In this document: positions 27,240-36,015 of the stretch, piece after piece
Layout: the number at the start of each line of letters is the position of its first letter
Position numbering within the stretch: the stretch's first letter is position 1
The notes under the pieces: generated by a model
Told to the model about the DNA's origin: nothing
Databases searched by the model: none
The model's input: the letters and a program-made list of their open reading frames with translations, nothing else
DNA from: Alteromonas sp. BL110
Lineage (GTDB): Bacteria; Pseudomonadota; Gammaproteobacteria; Enterobacterales; Alteromonadaceae
Length of the DNA stretch: 64,000 nt
NCBI RefSeq assembly: GCF_003443615.1
Contig: NZ_CP031967.1
Location: forward strand, 1,240,001 to 1,304,000
Direction of reading: 5' to 3'
Program-made: the position numbers and the translations under genes

Positions 27240-27660
27240 GCGCTAGTTGTTCAGAGCGTACTTTTTTACGAAGGTGTTTATACCGCTCAGTAGCTTGCTC
27301 CTTGGGCATACCAAATTACAGTGGGTAGTCATGGGCGCGCCCCACCTAAGCAAATAGTCAAACAATGGCAGCGATGGTGTAACGGCAATGGCAATGTCGA
27401 AACTGCGTTCCAATAAGACATTTACACCCATTTTTACGATGACATTACACTACCATCAAAATGGTTACTCGCCGCTGATAATGCCATTGCTAACTTAAAA
27501 AATGTAGAGAATGTAGTGCGAATATTTCCTAACGTCAGCGCACAAATAAAGATGCTTCACCCTAGCGATTTTAAGGGGAAAGAAATAGGTCATATGAAGT
27601 TTTTTCTCACAAAAATATCAGTACATCTGGCCCCAAACCTTTCAGTTTTTGGTAGAGCTT
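27240..27660 (+). pseudogene. Decayed copy of the alpha/beta hydrolase at 20264
   Basis: Conceptual translation across several frames recovers the C-terminal half of the hydrolase: AYFFTKVFIPLSSLLLGHTK (parent AHFFMNFYIPVSNLLFGHTK), QWQRWCNGNG (QWQKWCNGKG), PSKWLLAADNAIAN (PSKWLLAKDDDIAN) and KGKEIGHMKFF (NVKEIGHMKFF). Frameshifts occur near 27345 and near 27600, with in-frame stops near 27250 and 27415. The N-terminal half with the nucleophile serine is missing. This is therefore a non-functional remnant of a duplicate. The flanking region 26942-27240 otherwise holds only the catalase promoter area. Confidence 0.85.
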
Positions 27661-27668
27661 GTGGAAAA

Positions 27669-30491
27669 CTAGCGTATTTGTTCCATGCGAGACAGCAGTG
27701 CGTTTGCTTTTTCTCGTTGTTCAAAAGGCGTTGATGACTTGACTAAGCGACTTAAAATGCGTTTCGCTTCTAAGTAGTTTTCTAATTCTACCAAGGTATA
27801 GGCAAGATGATATTGTAGTGACAAAGATGTCGCATTTCGCACTGACGCTTGTCGAAGCAGGGGCAGCGAGGCCTGTGGTTTGCCATTAATGGTTAGCGCC
27901 CAACCATAAGTGTGCAGCACACCGGCGTCTTTGGGTTGTAATCGGTACGCTTGCTCAGCAAAGTGTAAGCTCTTTTCGTTATTTATCAGTAAATGAAGCT
28001 CCGCTAATCGATTATATAATGCAAACCGGTTTGCTTCTGGTGCTACCTCTAACATATAAAGATAGTGGTTGATTGCGGTGTTAGCATCGCCATAATAATA
28101 GTGATATTGCGCCAGTAAATTACGGGTGAAATACCTATCGGGCTCTTGTTCTACCGTCGCAGTTAAACGCTTAATCAACGCCGAAAAATCACCTGTTTTC
28201 ACACTTAGGGCATACAGTTTGGCGAAGGCTAAATCGAAGGTTTCATCTTCATTCAGCACCTTTTGATAAAATGTCATCGCTTGAGTGAAACGACCTTTTT
28301 GCTGGGCTAATTCACCAAATTTGAATAACACCTGAGGGTGCTTAGGATAACTTTTTATTATTGCTGACAGACTAGATTCTGCACGTTCAACTTTATTTAA
28401 TGCTAATAAAAGCTTCACCCACTGAAGTTGTAAATTTAGGTTTTTTGGTTGCAATAATCGAGCTTTATCCATACTACTCAGGGCTTTATCTTCATCACCC
28501 ACAGCCAACCAATTTTGCGATTCACTTACCAGTACGTTTACCGGCCTATCAAATATTAATTCTAGTTTTAGAAGAGTTGATTTTGCATTTTCTACATCGT
28601 TTGCTTTGATGTAAAACGTAGCCAGTTGCACTAATGCCAAAGGATTGCCAGGCTCCTTCACTTCTAATTCACGCAATGCAGCAATGGCACTTCTGTAGTC
28701 TCGTTGCTGATTCATTGCAGCCACGGCGGAGAAAGTGATTTTTCCTATTGGTCCAAATTCTTGTAAAAGGTATCTATACCGTCTATCGGCCGATTCAAAA
28801 TCGCCTCGACGCATGTCAATATTCGCCAATTGAAACACCACTTGAAGATGATTTCCTTTTTCTTCTTCAAGCAAAAGTAAAATAACTTCAGCGTCGTCTA
28901 ACAATCCTTTGTTGATTAGCATTGTTGCTTGATTGTATCGCGCAGCAAAAAGATCAGGCGCCTGGTTGAGAACATCGGATAGTACAACTTCAGCCTCTGC
29001 GTATTTTTTTTCAATCAGCAATTGAGCAGCGTACATATTCAGAATCGTTATATCATCAGTAAACTGCGCTCTTAAAGTGGCGATGGCTTTTGCGGCTTTT
29101 TGGGTTTCGCCGATATCGAGAAAATAAAGAGAATAGGCCACTAACACTTGTCGATTGTCTGGGTATTGCTCTAATAAATTGTTTAACTGTTCTGCAGCTT
29201 CTTTAAATTTACCTCGGGAGAATTCTACCCGTACCGCAAACAAAGCAACGTCTACATTATCGGAATACAGTTCAGTTAAGGAAGATAGCAATCTTACTGC
29301 TTTAAAATTACGGGCGTTTTCTAAATACAAACTTCCTAGAAAAATTGCCTGCTCAATATGTTGTTCTATCAATTCCTCCTCGTGATTTTGCAGCCCTAAC
29401 ATGGCGGCTTTTTTATCGCCCAACGCCATGTTAGTAGTTGCTAGCAAAATCGCGGTTTGCAGGTCTTGTTCGCTGTAAGTTGTAAATAGATTAAAGCTAT
29501 CTCTTGCTTGTTCAAAATTGCCTTGCATCAGGGCCACCATACCCCGCAAATAGAGCAAGGAAGGTTCCGCTATCATCATTTCTTCTGGCACGATAGATAA
29601 ACGCTGATCGATTTGCTCTAGTTGAGGGCGAATATTAGATAAGGCATCTATCTGGCTAGTAAGCCAACTATTGACAAACATTAAGTATAAGTCATCTTCC
29701 GTTTCCAATAACAAATCTTCGGTGACTAATAACGCAGCGTCCAAATCGGCTATGGCCAAATAAGCATCAATTAAACTTCGTGCAATTTTCGCGTTATTGG
29801 GCGAAATTCGATAGGCGTTGTTGAAATAACGCTGTGACAGCAGCACATCCCCTCTTGCACTTGCAAGACGGCCAAGCGCCCACCATGTGAAGGCTTGACT
29901 GTCGTCCTCAGCAAGCGAGCGTTGAAGCAAGGTATCTGCCTGTTTATATTGACCATCCTCAATGGCCAACAAGGCCAAGCCGTTTAATCCCAGGGGATGC
30001 TCTGGTAATTGGGTAAGCAATTCATCATATTCCCTTTGGGCACATAGCCGTCTCGATTCAATCAGGCACGCTTCAGCACGAGTAGCGCGCCATTGTGCCA
30101 AGTGGGCCTTAGATAAGTCGGTAGATACGTCTATGGCTAGTATTTGCTCTGACTTTTGCAGGCGCACCAATACTCTGGACCAATTAGGCAACACCAAATT
30201 GGGGTCCGCACCTTTTTCATAGGCATGTAAATAGGTGTTGTGGGCTTGTTCCCACAACCCTGTTTCGAAATAAAGATTGGCTAAAAGTAGGTGTGCAGGA
30301 AGATAATCGGGGTTAGCTTGTAGCACATTCTTTATATGGATAAACGCGTCGTTGAAAGCTTTGGCTTCATAACTAACAATGGCAGATTCATAATCTACAC
30401 TCGCAGTATCTTTTTGATCAGCATTGGCTAATGCCGTGAATGAAAGTGTAAGTATGAAACTAAAAACACTTACACAAATTCGTTTTCTCAT
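27669..30491 (-). CDS. Large TPR-repeat protein, PEP-CTERM-system (PrsT-like)
   Basis: A 940-residue exported protein with a signal peptide (1-24, ALANA-DQ). Almost all the rest is tetratricopeptide repeats, about 20 units (e.g. FNDAFIHIKNVLQANPDYLPAHLLLANLYFE split over residues 45-76, and AGVLHTYGWALTINGKP near the end). Length and repeat style match the TPR protein that accompanies PEP-CTERM/exosortase systems (PrsT), though that one is usually a lipoprotein and no lipobox is visible here. It begins three bases after the stop of a PEP-CTERM protein gene with no clear ribosome site, suggesting coupled translation. A role in handling or assembling the surface protein or polysaccharide is inferred. 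Confidence 0.78.
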   Translation of the reverse strand: MRKRICVSVFSFILTLSFTALANADQKDTASVDYESAIVSYEAKAFNDAFIHIKNVLQANPDYLPAHLLLANLYFETGLWEQAHNTYLHAYEKGADPNLVLPNWSRVLVRLQKSEQILAIDVSTDLSKAHLAQWRATRAEACLIESRRLCAQREYDELLTQLPEHPLGLNGLALLAIEDGQYKQADTLLQRSLAEDDSQAFTWWALGRLASARGDVLLSQRYFNNAYRISPNNAKIARSLIDAYLAIADLDAALLVTEDLLLETEDDLYLMFVNSWLTSQIDALSNIRPQLEQIDQRLSIVPEEMMIAEPSLLYLRGMVALMQGNFEQARDSFNLFTTYSEQDLQTAILLATTNMALGDKKAAMLGLQNHEEELIEQHIEQAIFLGSLYLENARNFKAVRLLSSLTELYSDNVDVALFAVRVEFSRGKFKEAAEQLNNLLEQYPDNRQVLVAYSLYFLDIGETQKAAKAIATLRAQFTDDITILNMYAAQLLIEKKYAEAEVVLSDVLNQAPDLFAARYNQATMLINKGLLDDAEVILLLLEEEKGNHLQVVFQLANIDMRRGDFESADRRYRYLLQEFGPIGKITFSAVAAMNQQRDYRSAIAALRELEVKEPGNPLALVQLATFYIKANDVENAKSTLLKLELIFDRPVNVLVSESQNWLAVGDEDKALSSMDKARLLQPKNLNLQLQWVKLLLALNKVERAESSLSAIIKSYPKHPQVLFKFGELAQQKGRFTQAMTFYQKVLNEDETFDLAFAKLYALSVKTGDFSALIKRLTATVEQEPDRYFTRNLLAQYHYYYGDANTAINHYLYMLEVAPEANRFALYNRLAELHLLINNEKSLHFAEQAYRLQPKDAGVLHTYGWALTINGKPQASLPLLRQASVRNATSLSLQYHLAYTLVELENYLEAKRILSRLVKSSTPFEQREKANALLSRMEQIR

Positions 30492-30494
30492 TAT

Positions 30495-31457
30495 TTAACG
30501 GGTTACTTTAAGCCTGCGTGTAACCATCAATATACTGGCGATAAGTATCAAGAACAAGCTTGAGTGGGGCTCTGGAACTTCAACAACATTCGTTTCACGT
30601 TCATAGTTAAATACAAAGTTATGAAACTCACGAGCCCCAGTGTAAGACTCAGACGCGAAGGCGCCGTCAAATGATGACCCGCCTGTAGTGTCTGCAAAAG
30701 GCGCAAGTACAGACCCTTTTACATTCAGGTTATTGAAATCAATGCTTTCAGCATCATAAAAATTCCACAAAATATTAGAATAGTAACTTTGCTGGGTGAA
30801 ATCACCTGTACTGTTTACGCCACCACCAATAACAATGTTCTTGCCTTGCAAGTCGCTGGCAGACACATTAATGATAATAGTTTCAGCACTGCCTGCAATT
30901 AAGTTTAATGAACTGTTCTGGGCAAACACTTCGCTGGCTGAAACATTAAACACAGCAATTTCATCAATACCTGTATAATTAAACGTGCCGTTGCTGTATG
31001 TTCCATTTTCTGTAAGGCTTGAGTAGTAAGCAGTATCTGCGTATAAAGAATTAGCAATGTCGGTAATAGACACATCGGGGTTATAAATAGCCTGACCGTC
31101 ATCACCGTCGTTCAATTCTACCGTCGATGTATTTAAGGCCCCGCCGTAGACGAGATTATTGTCTCTAAGCACCCGAATACCATTCGCGTTGACATCACCT
31201 ACAATGGTAACCGCATCAATAGCTGTGTCGGTATTGGCTAACCGACTACCAAACTCAGCAGTGCGTCCTTGAGCGTTCAAATTTCCGCCAATAAATGCCT
31301 GTCCTTCAACATCTCCACCTTGGAAGTTGTAATCTTCTAGCAAAATAAGATTATAAGTGCCGAGCACATTCGATGTCGTTGTACTCGTGCTGGCGGTTTC
31401 AGCCGCTACAGCGGTGAATTGAACAACGCAAAAAACAAAAAAAAGTGCAAAACGCAT
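30495..31457 (-). CDS. Choice-of-anchor A family protein with PEP-CTERM sorting signal
   Basis: A 320-residue secreted surface protein. Signal peptide 1-19. The N-terminal 'choice-of-anchor A' module is recognised by LGTYNLILLEDYNFQGGDVEG, FIGGNLNAQG and the ensuing beta-rich repeats (IVGDVNANGIRV). The C-terminus is a PEP-CTERM tripartite tag: VPEPHSS, a hydrophobic helix (LFLILIASILMV) and a basic end (TRRLKVTR), the substrate signal for exosortase. No exosortase is in the window. ATG 31457 is chosen over a TTG at 31472. Probably in operon with the TPR gene. Confidence 0.86.
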   Translation of the reverse strand: MRFALFFVFCVVQFTAVAAETASTSTTTSNVLGTYNLILLEDYNFQGGDVEGQAFIGGNLNAQGRTAEFGSRLANTDTAIDAVTIVGDVNANGIRVLRDNNLVYGGALNTSTVELNDGDDGQAIYNPDVSITDIANSLYADTAYYSSLTENGTYSNGTFNYTGIDEIAVFNVSASEVFAQNSSLNLIAGSAETIIINVSASDLQGKNIVIGGGVNSTGDFTQQSYYSNILWNFYDAESIDFNNLNVKGSVLAPFADTTGGSSFDGAFASESYTGAREFHNFVFNYERETNVVEVPEPHSSLFLILIASILMVTRRLKVTR

Positions 31458-31883
31458 AAAACGACTACCCAACGTGTTAGCGAAACTAGAAAAAGCGCTA
31501 GTCCTTTAAGGACGCTGCCTAAAATACTCGGAAATGAAAATGGTTCTGTTAGCGTACCATTTTTGGCTTTAAAAAGCAAAAATCACACCAACTTTGAAAC
31601 TCTAATAAACTCATGCACTTCAATGATTTACATATTTTTAACACGACTTTTTTGTATATTTTCTTGACAGCCTTGCACCTAAAAAATGCAACTTTAGTTG
31701 ATGTTAAAATAAAAAAGAGACACTAGTATTAAGCCTCTCTAGCTATGAATTCAGCACTAGGGCGCCTTAAGGCTGCGGCACGTCCACTCCTCTACATATT
31801 ACTTTTTTGCAATAAAGGTCTAGCGTTAGCTTTTGTCCGTAAATAAAGAAACAACAGTTCGTCAAATACTAAGGGCTTGCGTA
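31458..31883. other. Intergenic region, AT-rich, no gene seen
   Basis: Between the divergent PEP-CTERM gene and the orphan gene at 31884. It contains a short imperfect palindrome (GTCCTTTAAGGAC, about 31502-31514) and an isolated TTGACA (31664-31669) without a convincing -10. Promoters for both flanking genes should lie here. A TTG at 31833 opens an in-frame extension of the downstream gene that I do not accept. Confidence 0.4.
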
Positions 31884-32411
31884 ATGACAAAGCCACTCAT
31901 ATTCATTACCGGTTTTATTATGTTAAGCATCATTATCTTTGCGTCTTGGAACACCTTCGAAACCCTTGTTCATATTGACGACAAGAACAATGAGCTAGCG
32001 TTTATGGGCAGTTCTGGTTGGCAGTGGCATAACAAATCACAAGGGCTTCAAATTAAGCGAGTCGATGGCTATTTGCCGGCACTGAGAAAAGTATCCGACA
32101 GCAAAGAATATGCTTCGCTTATTACCATTACTGAAAGCGGAAATTATCGCGGCTTTGTATTTTTTGACCAAGACTGTGAAGAAGGCGCTATTGTCTCGGA
32201 GCATGTAGCTTACGGTGAGGCAGAACCAACAAAACGTGAAGTATTACACTGCCTGCATGGAAAGCTGGTGTATATGAAAAACTGGGCAACCGCACCTACA
32301 GAGAGGTGGCAAGCCCGTGTGGGCGACTTTGAGTTCGATGAAGCCCTAAACGAATGGGATTTCACACCACTTCAACAAGCCTACTTAAAGAGTGTCGCCG
32401 AACTCATCTAA
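31884..32411 (+). CDS. Unrecognised membrane-anchored protein
   Basis: A 175-residue protein with one N-terminal hydrophobic helix (LIFITGFIMLSIIIFASW), probably an uncleaved anchor, and a soluble domain outside. The soluble part holds two Cys (FDQDCEEG and REVLHCLHG), which could form a disulfide in the periplasm, and a conserved-looking MKNWATAPTERWQARVGDFEF. No family recognised. ATG 31884 has AAGGG at normal spacing. It stands alone, followed directly by short GGGGTCAGAGT repeats. Confidence 0.65.
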   Translation: MTKPLIFITGFIMLSIIIFASWNTFETLVHIDDKNNELAFMGSSGWQWHNKSQGLQIKRVDGYLPALRKVSDSKEYASLITITESGNYRGFVFFDQDCEEGAIVSEHVAYGEAEPTKREVLHCLHGKLVYMKNWATAPTERWQARVGDFEFDEALNEWDFTPLQQAYLKSVAELI

Positions 32412-32416
32412 AAATT

Positions 32417-32542
32417 GGGGTCAGAGTGCTTTTTGGTCCCGCTTTTTGTCGATGCTCTTCTTCAGCCATTCTGATGCTAAAAAGATGATAAAAACAACTA
32501 AAGTACTCTGACCCCGTCCTTTAAGTAATGTACTCTGACCCC
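32417..32542. repeat. GGGGTCAGAGT / ACTCTGACCCC repeats (REP-like)
   Basis: GGGGTCAGAGT at 32417-32427 and its inverse ACTCTGACCCC at 32505-32515 and again at 32532-32542. They surround about 77 bases of unique-looking sequence. This 11-mer, in inverted pairs, is a common signature beside REP-associated tyrosine transposase (RAYT) elements in marine gammaproteobacteria. No transposase ORF is here, so this would be a non-autonomous unit. The last copy ends just before the yghU stop. Confidence 0.65.
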
Positions 32543-32547
32543 ATTAT

Positions 32548-33405
32548 TTAGGTGTTGGCGAGGGCGTCGTCAATATCTTTTGCGCTGTGGCGGTTTTCTA
32601 ACTGACCGTCGTCGCCCCAGGTCTTATTGACAATACGGCCACGTTTTATTCCTTCTCGCTGCTCTAGTTGTTTAGCCCATCGGACCAAATTGGTGTACTC
32701 GTGTACTTGAAGAAACGTCGCTGCATCGTACAGGTTGCCAAGTACTAGGTTGCCATACCATGGCCATATAGCCATATCAGCTATGCTGTATTCACTTCCC
32801 GCCATAAATTCGTTATTAGCTAAGTGCTTGTCTAGCACGTCTAGCTGACGCTTAGTTTCCATAGTAAAGCGATTAATAGGATATTCCATCGGATATGGCG
32901 CGTAGCTGTAGAAGTGCCCGAAACCACCACCTAAGTATGGCGCTGAACCTACCTGCCAGAATAGCCAGTTAAAACACTCAGCTTTAGCATGGGCATCTTG
33001 GGGAATAAACTTACCGAATTTTTCTGCAAGGTAAACTAATATCGAGCCTGATTCAAAAAGCTTAGTTTCTGGAGCCGTTGTAGTATCAACCATTGCCGGA
33101 ATCTTACTGTTCGGGTTCACATCAACAAACCCAGAAGAAAACTGATCGCCCTCACCAATATTTATGAGCCAAGCGTCATACTCTGCTTCACTCACGCCGG
33201 CAGCCAACAGTTCTTCTAGCATGATAGTTACTTTCTGGCCGTTGGGTGTGGCAAGCGAATAAAGCTGCAAACCATGTTTTCCCATAGGTCGCTCTTTATC
33301 ATGAGTCGCGCCCGAGACTGGACGGTTGATACTGGCCCACTTGTTACCATCATCTTCGGCCTGAGTCCAAACTTCTGGAGGCGTATAATTATTTTCTGTC
33401 GACAT
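32548..33405 (-). CDS. yghU: Glutathione S-transferase, YghU-type disulfide-bond oxidoreductase
   Basis: A 285-residue protein matching E. coli YghU (288). It shows LYSLATPNGQKVTIMLEE, the GSH-binding NPNSKIPAMVD and FESGSILVYLAEKFGK, the family-specific GSAPYLGGGFGHFYSYAP, and IADMAIWPWYG in the C-terminal helical domain. Known members of this GST subgroup bind two glutathiones and show disulfide-reductase/peroxidase activity. ATG 33405 has AAGGA seven bases upstream; the frame to 33426 adds a short unlikely leader. Confidence 0.92.
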   Translation of the reverse strand: MSTENNYTPPEVWTQAEDDGNKWASINRPVSGATHDKERPMGKHGLQLYSLATPNGQKVTIMLEELLAAGVSEAEYDAWLINIGEGDQFSSGFVDVNPNSKIPAMVDTTTAPETKLFESGSILVYLAEKFGKFIPQDAHAKAECFNWLFWQVGSAPYLGGGFGHFYSYAPYPMEYPINRFTMETKRQLDVLDKHLANNEFMAGSEYSIADMAIWPWYGNLVLGNLYDAATFLQVHEYTNLVRWAKQLEQREGIKRGRIVNKTWGDDGQLENRHSAKDIDDALANT

Positions 33406-33528
33406 AGCAAATCCTTCGAGGTTCATTATTGATCAAATTACTGCAATACATAGCTACTAAGAACAGCTTTTAAAGACATATAGCTCAACACTGTCGACTA
33501 ATAAACGGTGATATACGGTTACTGACAT

Positions 33529-33567
33529 AAAAAAGCCGCACTTGGTAAAGGTACAAAGCACGGCTTT
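33529..33567 (-). terminator. Terminator of the lipoprotein gene
   Basis: On the minus strand GCCG...CGGC arms, with further pairing through G-U, close a long hairpin followed by TTTTTT. It lies about 110 bases past the lipoprotein stop and upstream of yghU, insulating the two. Confidence 0.6.
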
Positions 33568-33677
33568 AAGAATAAAAGGCGAGCAGTCCATTGCCCGCAA
33601 ACTGGTGCTGCTCGATACTCACTGTTTAAATTTCAAAAGAAAAAACGGTGGCCATATCGATAGCGTGTAATCGTGAG

Positions 33678-33935
33678 TTACTTAACCTTGTAGTAGGCGT
33701 CAATTAGATCGGATTCATCCAAATAGGCAAACATTTCACTTTGGTCATCTACGGTACTTTCTGAAGCAGGTTCGATAGCTTTTTCCGTAGCCTTTTCATC
33801 ATGTGCTACAACATCAACATTATTTGCATCACAAGCGGAAATTGTTGCAAGAGCTGCCATAACTAACGACGTAGAGAATGAGCGCTTAATAACTCGCGCA
33901 CAGAAAGGATTTATCTTGGTTTTTAACTTTGTCAT
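33678..33935 (-). CDS. Small putative lipoprotein, unknown function
   Basis: An 85-residue product. The basic N-region is unusually long (MTKLKTKINPFCARVIKRS), then a hydrophobic stretch (LVMAALATISAC) with an acceptable lipobox ending in Cys. The remaining 48 residues are acidic and disordered-looking, ending YLDESDLIDAYYKVK. ATG 33935 follows GAGGTG at good spacing; the longer frame to 34022 is not supported. Standalone gene, no relatives recognised. Confidence 0.55.
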   Translation of the reverse strand: MTKLKTKINPFCARVIKRSFSTSLVMAALATISACDANNVDVVAHDEKATEKAIEPASESTVDDQSEMFAYLDESDLIDAYYKVK

Positions 33936-34200
33936 CAATAACACCTCTTGCTCCTTGTTGTAACTGATAAGAGATGTATCAATCATTGTGCCAACTGAAA
34001 TTAACCTCATATTTTCAGCCACTTAATTAAAACCCATACACAGAAAGAGTTGATAAAACGAAGGAAATGTTGCGCATAGGCAACACCATTTTACATTTGG
34101 TAGAGATAATTCTTTGAGATGGGTGAAAAGCAAACAGAAAGCGTTTAGTTATTTCTGCTGATGGTAGAAAAGTAATGGCGTAAACCTAGTTTACAGGCAC
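33936..34200. other. Intergenic region, nothing recognised
   Basis: Upstream region of the small lipoprotein gene. I see no ORF, repeat or clear operator; together with the terminator that follows, it separates this gene from malic enzyme. Confidence 0.4.
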
Positions 34201-34228
34201 AAAAAAAGCAGGCTTCGCCTGCTTTTTT
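34201..34228. terminator. Bidirectional rho-independent terminator
   Basis: Seven A, then GCAGGC-TTC-GCCTGC, then six T. The T-rich flank exists on both strands. It ends transcription of malic enzyme on the minus strand, 17 bases past its stop. Confidence 0.9.
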
Positions 34229-34244
34229 ATAACGTTTATGGTAA

Positions 34245-35936
34245 TTAAATACTCACCCGCTTGTAAGGGCGATATTCAGCTTTCCAGAAGTTTCGCTCAA
34301 TGCTGGCAAGCAGTGCGTCATCAGACATTTCCAAGGCTAGTCCCTGCTCCATCGCTACTTTACCTACTTCAAAAGCTATCTCACGGCTAATTTCTGCAAT
34401 GGCTGCAAGGGGTGGCAATAGTGAACCTTGACCAGTGTTGACTAATGGCGACGCTGCCGCAAGCGCGTTACTTGCTGCCATTAGCATTTCATCGCTAATT
34501 AACTTTGCTTTTGATGCAACAACACCAAGGCCGATACCTGGGAAAATATACGAGTTATTACACTGAGCAATAGGAATAATATTGCCATTGTACTCAACAG
34601 GCTTGAACGGGCTGCCTGTTGCAATGATCACCTTACCTTCGGTCCACTCAATTACTTGTTCAGGACGTGCTTCAACCTGACGAGATGGGTTACTTAACGG
34701 GAAGATAATTGGCAGTTCACAGCCTTGCTTCATAGCGCGAATAACTTGTTCGGTGAACAAACCTGGCTGGCCAGAAACACCAATAAGTACATCAGGCTGC
34801 GCGCAGTACATAACGTCTAACAGTGATGCGTAATCACCACTGAATGTCCAATCAGCCAAATCTGCATTTTTCTGCTGAAGCTTTTGCTGGAAGTCACGTA
34901 AACCTTCCATACCCTCGGTAACCAAGCCAAAACGATCAATCATAAACACTTGCTTACGCGCTTGTTCGTCTGTAAGGCCTTCAAACACCATCTGCTGAAT
35001 AAGCATTTCGGCAATACCACAGCCCGCAGAACCCGCGCCCACGAAGACAACTTTCATGTCGCGTAGTTTTTGCTGCTTAGTTTTACACGCCGCCAAAATA
35101 GTACCAAGCGTAACCGCAGCGGTACCCTGGATATCGTCGTTAAAACAGCACACGTTGTTGCGATAACGGTTTAATAACGGCATAGCGTTTGGTTGCGCGA
35201 AATCTTCAAACTGAATCATCACATCAGGCCAGCGTCGCTTCACAGCGTTAATGAACATATCAACGAATTCGTCGTATTCTTCCTGTCCAATACGGGGGTG
35301 GCGGGCGCCCATGTACATAGGGTCATTAAGTAGCTTTTCATTGTTAGTTCCAACATCTAACATGACAGGCAAAGTATACGCCGGGCTAATACCACCGCAA
35401 GCGGTGTACAGCGACAGCTTTCCGATAGGAATGCCCATACCACCGATACCTTGGTCACCCAGTCCTAGTATGCGCTCACCATCAGTCACAACGATCACTT
35501 TCACTTTGCGTTTTGTCGCATTGCGAACGATGTCATCTAGCTGATGACGCTCTTCATAAGACACAAACAAGCCACGAGAACTGCGATATATATCAGAGAA
35601 TTGCTCGCATGCATCACCTACCGTTGGGGTGTAGATGATTGGCATCATTTCATCAATGTGCTTTTGAATGAGGCGATAGAACAAGGTTTCGTTGTTGTCT
35701 TGAATAGCGCGCAGATATATATGCTTGTTTAGCGCTTCATCAAAGCTGCTGTATTGCATATAAGCACGTTCCACTTGCTCTTCAATCGTTTCATACCTTG
35801 GAGGTACTAGACCAGTTAAGTTAAAGGCCGCACGCTCACGTGCTGTGAAGGCACTACCTTTATTCAGTAGGGGGGTTTCCAGCAATGAAGGGCCGGCATG
35901 AGGAATATAAAGATATCGCTGTGAATCTTCTGACAT
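34245..35936 (-). CDS. maeA: NAD-dependent malic enzyme
   Basis: Oxidative decarboxylation of malate to pyruvate with NAD. 563 residues from ATG 35936, matching the family (565 in E. coli). Visible are [35 protein letters not shown], the metal-binding FEDFAQPNA and [14 protein letters not shown], the NAD loop [13 protein letters not shown], and [12 protein letters not shown]. Longer starts at 35969 or 35972 add residues absent from relatives. It is monocistronic, with terminators or hairpins on both sides. Confidence 0.95.
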   Translation of the reverse strand: MSEDSQRYLYIPHAGPSLLETPLLNKGSAFTARERAAFNLTGLVPPRYETIEEQVERAYMQYSSFDEALNKHIYLRAIQDNNETLFYRLIQKHIDEMMPIIYTPTVGDACEQFSDIYRSSRGLFVSYEERHQLDDIVRNATKRKVKVIVVTDGERILGLGDQGIGGMGIPIGKLSLYTACGGISPAYTLPVMLDVGTNNEKLLNDPMYMGARHPRIGQEEYDEFVDMFINAVKRRWPDVMIQFEDFAQPNAMPLLNRYRNNVCCFNDDIQGTAAVTLGTILAACKTKQQKLRDMKVVFVGAGSAGCGIAEMLIQQMVFEGLTDEQARKQVFMIDRFGLVTEGMEGLRDFQQKLQQKNADLADWTFSGDYASLLDVMYCAQPDVLIGVSGQPGLFTEQVIRAMKQGCELPIIFPLSNPSRQVEARPEQVIEWTEGKVIIATGSPFKPVEYNGNIIPIAQCNNSYIFPGIGLGVVASKAKLISDEMLMAASNALAAASPLVNTGQGSLLPPLAAIAEISREIAFEVGKVAMEQGLALEMSDDALLASIERNFWKAEYRPYKRVSI

Positions 35937-35986
35937 TGGTTTTCCGATAATGTGTTCAGGCAAATACATCACCTAAAGCCTGAAGC

Positions 35987-36011
35987 GGCACGCCCATGGC
36001 GTGCCCTTTTT
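35987..36011 (+). terminator. Intrinsic terminator facing the plus strand between two minus-strand genes
   Basis: GGCACGCC (35987-35994) and GGCGTGCC (35998-36005) close a CAT loop, followed by CTTTTT on the plus strand. Both flanking genes run on the minus strand, where no T-tract follows. It may stop antisense transcription, or be a hairpin ending the PBP1A transcript without a U-run. Confidence 0.55.
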
Positions 36012-36015
36012 GTAA

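Noticed and set aside
31545..31580. Sigma-54 promoter for the PEP-CTERM gene
   Set aside because: A TGGTACG occurs on the minus strand but no GC element follows at the required spacing.
31664..31692. TTGACA as a strong sigma-70 promoter for the gene at 31884
   Set aside because: At the proper distance the -10 would be TGCAAC, which is poor, and the start is nearly 200 bases further on.
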